Of a stretch of DNA of 64,000 nt, positions 1-7,933 are shown piece by piece. Location of the stretch: assembly GCA_903904855.1 (NCBI GenBank), contig CAIVEH010000058.1:1-64000 (forward strand). Direction: 5' to 3'. The DNA comes from an uncultured Bacteroidota bacterium (GTDB lineage: Bacteria; Bacteroidota; Bacteroidia; Chitinophagales; Chitinophagaceae). A program made the translations under genes and the position numbers. Position 1 is the first letter of the stretch. Every line of letters starts with the position of its first letter. The notes beneath the pieces were generated by a model. The model was given only the letters and a program-made list of their open reading frames with translations. It ran no database searches and had not been told where the DNA came from.

Positions 1-2
1 CC

Positions 3-131
3 GGACAGTTCAAATCGGATCATGGCGCAGATTGTTTTGTCGTCCTAAGGTCTGTTATTGATACAACCATAAAGGCTGGACAAAATGTTTTGAATGCACT
101 CAGGCTTGTAGCTCTGTATGGGGCTGAATAG
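3..131 (+). pseudogene. C-terminal end of IS66-like transposase (cut by window edge)
   Basis: Reading from base 3 gives an open frame of 42 codons ending in TAG at 129-131, with GQFKSDHGADCFVVLRSVID followed by a hydrophobic tail. This pattern (a short 'S/GxF+S..GA..FA.LRS.I.T' block close to the stop) resembles the C-terminus of IS66-family transposases, from memory of the family. The upstream part lies outside the window, so whether the gene is intact cannot be told. No terminal inverted repeat could be recognised between the stop and the next gene. Another transposase family is possible. Confidence 0.5.
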
Positions 132-322
132 TTACCATTTTTTTAGATGTTTTGTGTTGGGATATTTGAAAGGCCAATAGCTTGATGATGTTGAAGCGTG
201 CTATGGCCACTGAAGCTACATAGATGAAATAAAGCCCGGACAACAATCTTATGGGTTCTATATCAACCTATCTCCTCATCACATCTCTCTTTCTCCTACC
301 TTTACATTGCTTTTTGCTTCAA

Positions 323-1966
323 ATGGAGATTAACAACAGGGATCGGGGGAAGGTATGGCTGCCACTGCTATGTGCACTTGTGCTTATAGCAGGTATGATA
401 CTGGGCTTCAATCTACGGGATACACTGCGCAGCAAAAGGGATATATCGACCGTAATAGCACGAAACGACCGGCTGGATGATATTATAGATCTGGTAGATG
501 AAAAGTATGTAGATACGGTAAACAATAACCTGCTTTATAAAGATGCGGTTTCGGGTATCCTCAAATCGCTGGACCCGCATACGGTATATATACCCGCCGA
601 TGAGGTGGAGGGCGTAAACGAAGGACTGGAAGGCGGGTTTTCGGGTATTGGCGTTGAGTTTTCGGTATTGCGCGATACCATTGAAGTTACAGCAGTGATA
701 GATAAGGGCCCGGCAGCTACTGCTGGTGTGCAGGTTGGCGATCAGCTGATAAAAGTGGAAGATACACTTGTAGCCGGCATACATATAACGTCTGAACGCA
801 TAACGCACCTGCTGAAGGGCAAGCCGCAATCGGTGGTAGCTGTAACTGTTAAGAACAGCGGTGGAGCGCTGAAAACCATGTCGATATCGCGGGGGCTGAT
901 ACCTACCTCCAGCATTGAGGCAAGTATTATGCTCGATGACCATACTGGTTTTATAAAGATCAGCAGGTTCAGCGCCACAACCGCCGGAGAGTTCAAAAAT
1001 GCGCTGAAAAAGCTGCAAACTTCCGGCGCCCGGCAACTGGTTTTAGACCTCAGAGATAATCCCGGCGGCTACCTGGATGCGGCCACCTCTATTGCCGATA
1101 ATTTTCTGGATGGCGACAAACTGGTTGTCTTCACTACCGGATCTCATGCGCCCAAAACAGAATACCGTGCCAAAGAAAAGGGCATGTTCGAGACCGGGCG
1201 GCTGGTGATACTGGTGGATGAAGGTTCGGCATCGGCCAGCGAGATACTTGCAGGCGCCATTCAGGACTGGGACAGGGGTGTGATTATTGGTCGCCGGACC
1301 TATGGCAAAGGGCTGGTACAGGAGCAATATGAGCTACCGGATGGCGCTGCGCTGCGCCTCACAGTGGCCCGGTACTTTACGCCATCGGGCAGGTGCATAC
1401 AGCGTTCGTTTGCACAGGGCAAACAAGCCTATTACCATGACTATGAAAAACGCCTGGAAGATGGCGAGCTTACCGGCAACGACTCGGTGAGCAGCAGTGA
1501 TACCATTCCTTTTTATACCGCCAACCACCGGCTAGTATATGGCGGCGGCGGCATAAAACCCGATGTATATGTGCCCTACGATACCACCCGTTTTTCGCTC
1601 ACATTCCGCAACCTGATCTTCAGCCCCGGACTGAAAACTGTGATCACCGACTACTTTCTGCAAAACAGGTCGCGGCTCAAATACAGCAGTATCAATGAAT
1701 TCACCCGGTCGTTCGACGGGCAGGAACAGATAGCAGGCACCTACCTTGCCAGCCTGGAGCCGGGTCCGAGGAAACTGCTAATAAAGGAACTCGCCAGGCC
1801 GGTGAATAAAGATTTTATGCACCTGCAGATCAAGGCCCGCCTTGCCCGGTTCCTGTTTCAGGATAATGGCTACTACACCTTCAGCGTTCAGGACGATGAT
1901 GTGGTAAAGAAAGCCCTTACTGTAATAGGCAGCGATCTGTACTCAAAGATTATAGGCCGGAAGTGA
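323..1966 (+). CDS. S41 family C-terminal processing peptidase
   Basis: A membrane-anchored serine protease of the CtpA/Prc (tail-specific protease) family, expected to trim or degrade periplasmic proteins. The ATG at 323 is preferred over the ORF-track start at 251, because residues 1-30 then form the usual short basic stretch and one membrane segment (VWLPLLCALVLIAGMILGF). A PDZ domain follows (GIGVEFSV... GPAATAGVQVGDQLIKVEDT), then the S41 catalytic region with the Ser-containing GSASASE motif and the Lys-containing YGKGLVQ motif of the Ser/Lys dyad. At 547 residues it fits the Bacteroidota members of the family. Its 3' end overlaps the convergent HsdR-N-like gene by 24 bp. Confidence 0.93.
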   Translation: MEINNRDRGKVWLPLLCALVLIAGMILGFNLRDTLRSKRDISTVIARNDRLDDIIDLVDEKYVDTVNNNLLYKDAVSGILKSLDPHTVYIPADEVEGVNEGLEGGFSGIGVEFSVLRDTIEVTAVIDKGPAATAGVQVGDQLIKVEDTLVAGIHITSERITHLLKGKPQSVVAVTVKNSGGALKTMSISRGLIPTSSIEASIMLDDHTGFIKISRFSATTAGEFKNALKKLQTSGARQLVLDLRDNPGGYLDAATSIADNFLDGDKLVVFTTGSHAPKTEYRAKEKGMFETGRLVILVDEGSASASEILAGAIQDWDRGVIIGRRTYGKGLVQEQYELPDGAALRLTVARYFTPSGRCIQRSFAQGKQAYYHDYEKRLEDGELTGNDSVSSSDTIPFYTANHRLVYGGGGIKPDVYVPYDTTRFSLTFRNLIFSPGLKTVITDYFLQNRSRLKYSSINEFTRSFDGQEQIAGTYLASLEPGPRKLLIKELARPVNKDFMHLQIKARLARFLFQDNGYYTFSVQDDDVVKKALTVIGSDLYSKIIGRK

Positions 1967-2386
1967 GTCCATCCATTGTATGTTGTCTTTGTTGCTGGCA
2001 TCGGCACAATAGGTCTGGTGGCCATTGGTAAGCAGCCAGTAGCTGCACTGCACTGTGCCCTGGTAGCTGAGCAGCTGATGCAATGTATGCTCGGTAACCG
2101 GCACTTCGGGCGCTTTGCATTCGGCCAGCAGCCAGGGCTTATGAGTGCGGTCGTATACCACGATATCAAACCGCTTGTTGAGTTTGCCCACCGCAATTGA
2201 TTTCTCTACCGCTATCAGGGCTACAGGGTACTGCAGTGTACTGATGAGGTATTGCAACAGGTACTGCCTCACATGCTCTTCGGGGGTTAGTATCACCCAT
2301 TTTTTGCGCACAGGGTCGAAGACGGAAGTTTTGCCCTCGGTCTGGCGTAGTTTCAATTGCAATTTTGAAAAATCAAAAGAGATCAT
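1943..2386 (-). CDS. HsdR N-terminal domain-like protein (restriction-type nuclease fold)
   Basis: A 147-residue protein that matches the stand-alone type I restriction enzyme R N-terminal domain family (HSDR_N_2). The opening pattern FDPVRKKWVILTPEEHVRQ is typical. The core has nuclease-like elements: an acidic residue in RFDIVVYD and the E-x-K pair in LLAECKAP, consistent with a PD-(D/E)xK nuclease fold. No methylase or specificity subunit is nearby, so this is not a complete restriction system, and in Bacteroidota such genes are common singletons of unknown role. The internal ATG at 2386 (MISFDFSKL) is preferred to 2404 because family members start this way. Confidence 0.82.
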   Translation of the reverse strand: MISFDFSKLQLKLRQTEGKTSVFDPVRKKWVILTPEEHVRQYLLQYLISTLQYPVALIAVEKSIAVGKLNKRFDIVVYDRTHKPWLLAECKAPEVPVTEHTLHQLLSYQGTVQCSYWLLTNGHQTYCADASNKDNIQWMDSLPAYNL

Positions 2387-2687
2387 TTGTCTAAAGTAAA
2401 ACAATTATTATTTCCTGTGGCAGGAAGTACTGTTAATACCGAATAGACTATAAAGAACGGCATGAAAAAATCTCACGCTAAGGCGCGAAGGCGCAATATG
2501 CAAATGTCATTTTTAAGGCCGCAAAGAATACCAATGCCGATTTATAATGGTTATTTTGTATAAGCCTTATTTGGTGGATTTGCATCGGGCCGTCTGTCTG
2601 TCACATAAATGCCGATTAAGCTATCTTTCAGATTTCAGGCGGGTACTGATGCTATAGGTATAATTTTGAAAATGCAGAACTATTAGC
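2387..2687. other. Intergenic stretch with a degraded short repeat
   Basis: No gene is seen here. Around 2470-2500 lies ctcacgctaaggcgcgaagg, resembling the widespread intergenic 'CACGCAAAGxCGCAAAGxCGC' type repeat. Related wording on the opposite strand occurs at 55.8-55.95 kb. Confidence 0.4.
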
Positions 2688-2695
2688 TAAATTTG
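2688..2695 (+). promoter_or_regulatory. Bacteroidota -7 promoter box of antitoxin gene
   Basis: TAAATTTG matches the TAnnTTTG consensus of the Bacteroidota primary sigma factor. It lies so close to the ATG at 2698 that the ATG at 2716 is the likelier start. Confidence 0.5.
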
Positions 2696-2715
2696 CAATG
2701 CAATATAATAGGCCA

Positions 2716-2919
2716 ATGACCAGTGCACAACTATACTCACAATTTTCAACACTTCCGGATGCTATGAAAACGGAAGTGGCTGATTTTATTGCCTTTCTGC
2801 AGCAAAAAGCTAAGGTTGAGAAAAAAAGTAAGGATCGTCCATTCGGCATAGCTAAGGGTTTAATTAAAATAGCTGATGATTTTGATGAACCATTGGATGA
2901 CTTCAAAGACTACATGTAA
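2716..2919 (+). CDS. DUF2281-type antitoxin (partner toxin truncated)
   Basis: A 67-residue protein starting MTSAQLYSQF and ending in LDDFKDYM. The N-terminal half is a short helical region (LPDAMKTEVADFIAFLQ) and the C-terminal tail is acidic. This layout is the DUF2281 family found as the antitoxin half of PIN-domain toxin pairs. The stop codon overlaps the start of the downstream toxin remnant (TAATG), the usual arrangement for translational coupling. The ORF-track start at 2698 sits almost on the promoter box, so 2716 was chosen. Because the toxin is reduced to 16 codons, the antitoxin probably has no local partner. Confidence 0.72.
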   Translation: MTSAQLYSQFSTLPDAMKTEVADFIAFLQQKAKVEKKSKDRPFGIAKGLIKIADDFDEPLDDFKDYM

Positions 2920-2969
2920 TGCGCTACCTGCTGGATACACATGCATTTCTCTGGTTTCTGGAAACATGA
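2919..2969 (+). pseudogene. Remnant of VapC-type PIN-domain toxin
   Basis: Sixteen codons, MRYLLDTHAFLWFLET, then TGA. The opening MRYLLDTHxFLWFLE is the canonical first strand of a VapC-family PIN ribonuclease, including the first catalytic Asp. Nothing resembling the rest of a PIN domain follows in any frame before mnmA, about 70 bp away, so the gene was truncated rather than merely frameshifted. Confidence 0.75.
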
Positions 2970-3025
2970 CCCACCTATCTATTATCCTATTCTTATTATC
3001 AATCCGATAATTATTATGTTATCAC

Positions 3026-3033
3026 TAACTTTG
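3026..3033 (+). promoter_or_regulatory. -7 promoter box of mnmA
   Basis: TAACTTTG fits TAnnTTTG. Only 5 bp separate it from the mnmA ATG, so the transcript should have almost no leader. Confidence 0.5.
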
Positions 3034-3038
3034 CGGCC

Positions 3039-4136
3039 ATGAGCAGACAAGGCAAGGTTTTGGTGGCTATGAGCGGGGGTATAGACAGTACTATAGCTGC
3101 GCTGATGCTGCATAACCAGGGTTATGAGGTGGTGGGCATTACCATGAAAACATGGGATTATGCATCGGCAGGTGGAGCTGGGAAGAAAGAAACGGGCTGC
3201 TGCAACCTCGATTCGTTTAACGATGCCCGTATGGCGGCAGTGCAGCATGGGTTTCCGCACTATGTGCTGGATATAAGGGAAGAATTCGGGAGCCATGTGG
3301 TAGAGAATTTTGTAGAAGAATATATAGCTGGCCGCACGCCTAATCCGTGTGTGCTGTGCAATACACATATAAAATGGGCAGCGCTGCTGAAGCGTGCCAA
3401 TGCGCTTGATTGCGAGTTTATAGCCACCGGGCATTATGTAAAGGTGCGGGAAGAAAACAGCCGATATGTGCTCTCCAAAGCCCGCGACCTGACCAAAGAC
3501 CAGAGCTATGTGCTGTGGGGCCTGGGGCAGGATTGCCTCTCAAGAAGTATTTACCCATTAGGAGACCTGCTCAAGACCGAAGTCCGGCAGATGGCTCATG
3601 ATATGGGCTATAAAGAACTGGCTACCAAGGCCGAAAGTTTTGAAATATGTTTTGTGCCTGATAACGACTATCGTGGTTTTCTGAAAAGGAATGTGGAAGG
3701 GCTGGAAGAAAGAGTGAAGGGCGGCAATTTTGTAACGGCCGATGGCAAAGTGGTGGGCAAGCACAACGGCTACCCTTTCTACACCATTGGCCAGCGCAAG
3801 GGACTCGATATTGCATTCGGCAAGCCTATGTTTGTAACCAATATCTTCCCCGATACAAATACCGTGGTGCTTGGCGAAGCCCACGAACTGCAACAGGACG
3901 AAATGACCGTTCGCGGCCTGAATATGGTGAAATATGACACCATAACTCCCGGAATGACCGCTGTTACCAAAATACGCTACCGCGACCCTGGCATGGAAAG
4001 CCTGCTTACGCCAATACCCGGCGGTGTGCATGTAGATTTCCATCATGCGGTGAGCAGTATTGCGCCTGGGCAGTCGGCGGTGTTTTATGAGGGGGATGAT
4101 GTTATATCTGGAGGGATTATACAGAAGGAAATTTAG
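3039..4136 (+). CDS. mnmA: tRNA-specific 2-thiouridylase MnmA
   Basis: Catalyses ATP-dependent 2-thiolation of the wobble uridine U34 in tRNAs for Lys, Glu and Gln. The N-terminal PP-loop is visible as AMSGGIDSTIAAL. Both catalytic cysteines are in their usual settings: NPCVLCNTHIKW (first Cys, about residue 106) and FEICFVPDNDYRGF (second Cys, about residue 205). The family blocks GHYVKV and KDQSYVLW lie between them, and the C-terminal tRNA-binding beta domain follows (YTIGQRKGL...). Length 365 is normal. The gene appears to be monocistronic with its own promoter box 5 bp upstream. Confidence 0.96.
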   Translation: MSRQGKVLVAMSGGIDSTIAALMLHNQGYEVVGITMKTWDYASAGGAGKKETGCCNLDSFNDARMAAVQHGFPHYVLDIREEFGSHVVENFVEEYIAGRTPNPCVLCNTHIKWAALLKRANALDCEFIATGHYVKVREENSRYVLSKARDLTKDQSYVLWGLGQDCLSRSIYPLGDLLKTEVRQMAHDMGYKELATKAESFEICFVPDNDYRGFLKRNVEGLEERVKGGNFVTADGKVVGKHNGYPFYTIGQRKGLDIAFGKPMFVTNIFPDTNTVVLGEAHELQQDEMTVRGLNMVKYDTITPGMTAVTKIRYRDPGMESLLTPIPGGVHVDFHHAVSSIAPGQSAVFYEGDDVISGGIIQKEI

Positions 4137-4295
4137 ATGTTGATAGGCTAATAAATCAGCATTTGAACTAATGAAATTCCATACTCTTAAGTAATAAATA
4201 ATAATATTATTCTATAAATATAGCAATTGTACCTTGAAGTTATTTTGTGGCAATCCCATTTCCCCAACTTTAACCTTTAATAAATCTTTAAAACG

Positions 4296-4303
4296 TACTT
4301 TTG
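4296..4303 (+). promoter_or_regulatory. -7 promoter box of the Kdo8N gene block
   Basis: TACTTTTG fits TAnnTTTG, 18 bp upstream of the ATG at 4322. It shows that the ORF-track TTG start at 4301 lies inside the promoter and is not used. Confidence 0.6.
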
Positions 4304-4321
4304 CACTCTAAATTTTGCAAA

Positions 4322-5533
4322 ATGCCAGGAACTGAATTATTCGGCAGCGAAGAGCGCAAAGAAATCAATGACGTATTGGAAACAGGTATGCTGTTCCGGT
4401 ACAATAACGACCAGCAACGCAATGGTATCTGGAAGGCCCGCGAATTTGAGGCTGAAGTGAGAAAGATAACCGGCGCCAAGTATGCCCATGCAGTTTCGAA
4501 CGGCTCGGCTGCCATAGCTATTGCACTGGCTTCGGCAGGAATAGGTGCGGGAGATGAGGTGATCTGTCCGCCGTTTACGTTTATAGCCAGTATTGAGGCT
4601 GTTTTATGGATTGGCGCTATACCGGTTTTTGCTGAGATTGATGAGACTTTGTGCCTGAGCGCTGAGGGAATCAGAAATGCCATCACCCCTAAAACCAAGG
4701 GCGTATGCCTTGTGCATATGTGCGGCACCATGGCCGATATGGATGGCATTATGGCTGTGGTAAGGGAACATAACCTGATACTGGTAGAAGATGCAGGGCA
4801 GGCTTTCGGGGCTTCTTATAAGGGTACTTCGGTAGGGCTGTTTGGCAAGACAGGTAGTTTCTCTTTCGACTTTTTCAAGATAGCTACTGCGGGCGAAGGC
4901 GGTATCTTTATAACCAATGACGAGGCGACCTATAAAATTGCAGACGCCTACTCCGATCACGGTCATAACCATGTGGGTAATAACAGGGGTATGGAGCAGC
5001 ATCCTGTGCTGGGTTTCAACTATCGTATCAGCGAACTTCATGCTGCTGTGGGACTGGCCCAGACACGCAAAGTGCCGCATATACGCGAGGTGAACAATAA
5101 GCATAAAAAAGCCCTGACCGAAATACTCTCGCAAACTGAAGGAATAACTTTCGCTCACCTATCTGATCCGGATGGTGATTCGGCAACTTTCCTTAACTTT
5201 TTCCTGCCAGATACTGAGACTGCAAAACGCACAGTGGATGAGATGAACAAAGCAGGAATAGGCGGGTTCAACTACTGGTTCCTGAATATGTACCACTTCA
5301 TCAATCAGTGGGACCACCTGAAAACCATGCAGACCGCTTCTAAACTACCCGCACAGGTATTTGGTATGTCGCAGGATTATACCACACTTGAATTGCCAAA
5401 GTCGCAGGAAGTGATAGGCAGGCTGATATCGTTTGGTATCCGCTGTACCTGGACAGATGAAGATGTTGTGGCGCTGGCGAATAATATTGCAACTTGTGCA
5501 AAGAAAGCAATGCAGGTTGCTGTAATGGCTTAA
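4322..5533 (+). CDS. kdnA: DegT/DnrJ/EryC1 aminotransferase, KdnA-like (Kdo8N synthesis)
   Basis: A PLP-dependent sugar aminotransferase of 403 residues. The PLP-binding Lys is in SFDFFKIATAGEGG and the cofactor-binding Asp in LVEDAGQA. The opening MPGTELFGSEE and the FAEIDETLCLS and HVGNNRGMEQHP segments look very like KdnA of Shewanella oneidensis as I remember it. KdnA transfers an amino group from glutamate to the 8-aldehyde of oxidised Kdo to give 8-amino-3,8-dideoxy-manno-octulosonate. The next gene is a KdnB-like dehydrogenase and kdsA, a kdsC-like gene and kdsB follow, which supports this over a generic sugar aminotransferase. The ATG at 4322 is chosen because of the promoter box at 4296. 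Confidence 0.8.
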   Translation: MPGTELFGSEERKEINDVLETGMLFRYNNDQQRNGIWKAREFEAEVRKITGAKYAHAVSNGSAAIAIALASAGIGAGDEVICPPFTFIASIEAVLWIGAIPVFAEIDETLCLSAEGIRNAITPKTKGVCLVHMCGTMADMDGIMAVVREHNLILVEDAGQAFGASYKGTSVGLFGKTGSFSFDFFKIATAGEGGIFITNDEATYKIADAYSDHGHNHVGNNRGMEQHPVLGFNYRISELHAAVGLAQTRKVPHIREVNNKHKKALTEILSQTEGITFAHLSDPDGDSATFLNFFLPDTETAKRTVDEMNKAGIGGFNYWFLNMYHFINQWDHLKTMQTASKLPAQVFGMSQDYTTLELPKSQEVIGRLISFGIRCTWTDEDVVALANNIATCAKKAMQVAVMA

Positions 5534-5910
5534 TAACAATGGCTTTTTACAAAAGAAGTTTTACCACTAAGGGCACGAGGGGAATCACGAAGGGCACAAA
5601 ATTTTATGGATCGATGAGGTGATCGGGGGCACAAAGTTAGTTTTAGGAAAAGTGATTTTTATCCTGTTTTAGGGAACAAAATTAACTAAAGAGTTCAGGA
5701 AACATAGCCCACGGTTTCAACCGTGGGAAAAAAGATAAACAGATGAATTATAACCGTTTCAACGGTTTATTGTTCGCAGGTAAACGGTTGAAACCGTTGT
5801 GTTAATAATGTATTTTTCGCACCCACGGTTGAAACCGTGGGCTATGTAAATAGAATAATTTTTTGGTAAATGAAATTGCCATTTATAGTTTAATTTTTTA
5901 TTCAGGATAC
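5534..5910. other. Long gap inside the Kdo block, mostly a REP-like element
   Basis: No gene is seen. The first half holds 'ccactaagggcacgagg...cacgaagggcacaaa', similar to common degraded Bacteroidota intergenic repeats. The second half is the palindromic element at 5702-5847. Confidence 0.6.
5702..5847. repeat. Composite palindromic REP-like element (family 1)
   Basis: Four short palindromes are nested in one large inverted repeat. The outer arms are a perfect 26-bp inverted pair, acatagcccacggtttcaac... at 5702-5727 and its exact complement at 5822-5847. Each arm is itself a hairpin (CCCACGGTTnnAACCGTGGG). Inner palindromes AACCGTTTCAACGGTT (5752-5767) and AACGGTTGAAACCGTT (5783-5798) lie between them. 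The same words flank the RAYT transposase at 13266 and recur at 57210, so this is a mobilised copy of that family. Confidence 0.9.
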
Positions 5911-6990
5911 ATGCATAAGAATTTCAAGAACATAGATAAGGTTGTTTTCGGCAGGGGCAGCTTCTCGGAGATGGAGGGCATACTGGCTGAGAAACGCAAT
6001 GACAATGACAAGTTCTTTCTTTTTGTAGTTGATAAATATTTTGAAGGAAAGGAACTTGCGAAACGCATACCCGCTGCAACCAATGATGTGGTGCGGTTTA
6101 TAGACGTTGATCCGCATGAGCCGACTACCGATCAGATTGATAGTCTGCGGGATGAAATTTTAGCTGGTCATGGCTTGCCTGCTGGAGTAATTGGCATAGG
6201 CGGTGGCAGCATTATGGATATTGCCAAGGCAGTATCGCTGATGTTTACCAATGAGGGCTCATCTACCCTATACCAAGGATTGAACCTGATCAAAAAACCG
6301 GGTATCTATCACCTGGGGGTACCTACCATTTCAGGTACAGGGGCTGAAGTATCTATGACAGCAGTACTGACCGGGCCAGTAAAAAAACTGGGCCTAAAAT
6401 GCGACTGGACTGTTTTCAACCAGGTAATCTTAGATCCTGAGTTAATCGCTTCTGTACCTGTTGACAAATGGCTGTATACGGGTATGGATACTTACATTCA
6501 CTGTATAGAATCGGAAAACGGCATTAAGAACAACGCCTATAGCCATGCCTATGCTGAACAAGCATTGAAACTTTGCCGGGAGATTTACCTGGGCGATAAT
6601 GCAGGACAGACAGCAGAGAATGATGATAAACTGATGGTGGCCTCTATGATGGGCGGGCTGAGCCTTACCTATTCGGAAGTAGGTGTTTGTCATGCAATGT
6701 CGTACGGGTTGTCAAAGATATTCGGAGAGAAACATTGCTATGCCAACTGTCTGGTATTTCAGCACCTGGATGAATTTTATGGCGAAGGTGTTACAGAATT
6801 GAAGCAGATGCTGGTAAAGCACAATATTACTTTGCCACAGGGCCTGAGCAAAAACTGGAGCGATGCCGAAATAACTGCGATGGCTGAAGTAGCCTACAAC
6901 CTGCCGTTTATGTGGCATCATGCAATTGGTGATGATTGGAAGGAAAAAGTGAATATTGATTTCATAAAGGATTTGTATAAAAGACTTTAA
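5911..6990 (+). CDS. kdnB: Iron/zinc-type alcohol dehydrogenase, KdnB-like (Kdo 8-oxidase)
   Basis: A group III (metal-dependent) alcohol dehydrogenase of 359 residues. The NAD-binding GIGGGSIMDIAKA motif lies near residue 97. Metal ligands can be assigned to the Asp and His in MDTYIHCIES, the His in GVCHAMSY and the His in GEKHCYANC. The opening HKNFKNIDKVVFGRGSF is typical of KdnB, which oxidises C8 of Kdo with NAD in Shewanella so that KdnA can aminate it. The ATG at 5911 (MHKNFKN) is preferred; the ORF-track start at 5863 is a TTG adding an unrelated hydrophobic stretch. It lies 61 bp upstream of kdsA. A different sugar-alcohol substrate cannot be excluded from sequence alone. Confidence 0.8.
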   Translation: MHKNFKNIDKVVFGRGSFSEMEGILAEKRNDNDKFFLFVVDKYFEGKELAKRIPAATNDVVRFIDVDPHEPTTDQIDSLRDEILAGHGLPAGVIGIGGGSIMDIAKAVSLMFTNEGSSTLYQGLNLIKKPGIYHLGVPTISGTGAEVSMTAVLTGPVKKLGLKCDWTVFNQVILDPELIASVPVDKWLYTGMDTYIHCIESENGIKNNAYSHAYAEQALKLCREIYLGDNAGQTAENDDKLMVASMMGGLSLTYSEVGVCHAMSYGLSKIFGEKHCYANCLVFQHLDEFYGEGVTELKQMLVKHNITLPQGLSKNWSDAEITAMAEVAYNLPFMWHHAIGDDWKEKVNIDFIKDLYKRL

Positions 6991-7000
6991 TTAATAACTT

Positions 7001-7033
7001 AAGTGTGCCACACCTTTGAGGTATGGCACACTT
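7001..7033. repeat. Inverted repeat in the kdnB-kdsA gap
   Basis: A perfect 10-bp inverted pair, aagtgtgcca (7001-7010) and tggcacactt (7024-7033), with a 13-base loop ending 18 bp before the kdsA ATG. It could be an RNA hairpin within the operon or a small dispersed repeat. Similar wording (ggtgtggcacacctgtgc) occurs near 62.78 kb. It lacks the T-run expected of a terminator. Confidence 0.6.
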
Positions 7034-7051
7034 CCGGATAAAAAATTTATT

Positions 7052-7888
7052 ATGAGTGCAAAAAAAGTAATGGTTGGCGATATAACCTGCGGTGCAGATG
7101 AATTGTTTCTCATCTCCGGCCCATGTGTTATAGAAGATGAAATGATAATGATGAAAACGGCTGAAAAGCTGAAGGAAGTGAGCGCAAAGCTCAACATTCC
7201 GATCATCTACAAATCATCCTTCCTGAAAGACAACCGCAGCAGCCTGAAGTATTATGATGGCCCCGGACTTGTGGAGGGTATGAAAATACTGGCCAAAATC
7301 AAAGAGCAATTCGGGTTTACCTTGCTTACCGACATCCATTATCCCGATCATGCTGCTCCTGTAGCTGAGGTATGCGATGTGCTGCAGATACCTGCTTACC
7401 TCTGTATGCAATCTGGATTGATGGTTGCTGCCGCCAAAACAGGCAAGGTTGTCAACATAAAGCATGGCCAGTTTCTGGCACCAGATAATATGAAGCACCC
7501 TGTTGCTAAATGCATTGAGTCGGGCAATGATCAGATCATTCTTACTGAGCGGGGCTACACTATGGGCTATAACGACCTGGTGGTGGATCCACGCAGCTTT
7601 TATCATATGGCACAGATAGGTTACCCTGTTGTCTTCGATATTACCCATGCAATCCGAAAATACGGTATACCCAGCGCTGATGCTAAAGGCGGTGCAAGGG
7701 AATTTTTACCAGTATTGAGCCGGGCAGGTGTGGCATCGGGTGTAGATGGTATTTTCATTGAAACCCACCCTGAACCTGAGAAGGCCCTTTGCGATGCAGC
7801 AAGCCAGTTGAGTGTGTATGCGCTGGAAGAATTTTTGAAACCTTTGCTGGAGTTACATGCTATAGAGGTTAAGTATAGAGGTAAATAA
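7052..7888 (+). CDS. kdsA: 3-deoxy-8-phosphooctulonate synthase
   Basis: Condenses phosphoenolpyruvate with D-arabinose 5-phosphate to give Kdo 8-phosphate. The family signatures are clear: FLISGPCVIED near the N-terminus, YKSSFLKDNRSS (PEP and Ara5P binding), LLTDIHYP, VNIKHGQFLAP, and the C-terminal FIETHPEPEKALCDAASQL. Length 278 is normal. The ATG at 7052 is used (MSAKKVMVGD); the upstream ATG at 7016 lies in the loop of the inverted repeat. The Cys-less LLTDIHYP region and other details do not let me decide between the metal-dependent and metal-independent type. Confidence 0.95.
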   Translation: MSAKKVMVGDITCGADELFLISGPCVIEDEMIMMKTAEKLKEVSAKLNIPIIYKSSFLKDNRSSLKYYDGPGLVEGMKILAKIKEQFGFTLLTDIHYPDHAAPVAEVCDVLQIPAYLCMQSGLMVAAAKTGKVVNIKHGQFLAPDNMKHPVAKCIESGNDQIILTERGYTMGYNDLVVDPRSFYHMAQIGYPVVFDITHAIRKYGIPSADAKGGAREFLPVLSRAGVASGVDGIFIETHPEPEKALCDAASQLSVYALEEFLKPLLELHAIEVKYRGK

Positions 7889-7933
7889 CTATTTTTACAA
7901 AAAATCGGTCAATTAAAAAATTAAACAAGCAAT

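Noticed and set aside
413-1036. 207-residue minus-strand ORF inside the S41 peptidase gene
   Set aside because: It is antisense to a clear, conserved gene and shows no domain.
1943-2386. Type I restriction system
   Set aside because: Only an HsdR N-terminal-like domain is present, with no helicase part, hsdM or hsdS in the neighbourhood.
4604-5158. 184-residue minus-strand ORF inside kdnA
   Set aside because: It is antisense to the conserved aminotransferase and has no recognisable motif.
5702-5847. CRISPR array
   Set aside because: The repeated words are palindromes in an inverted arrangement, without regular spacers, and no cas gene is present.
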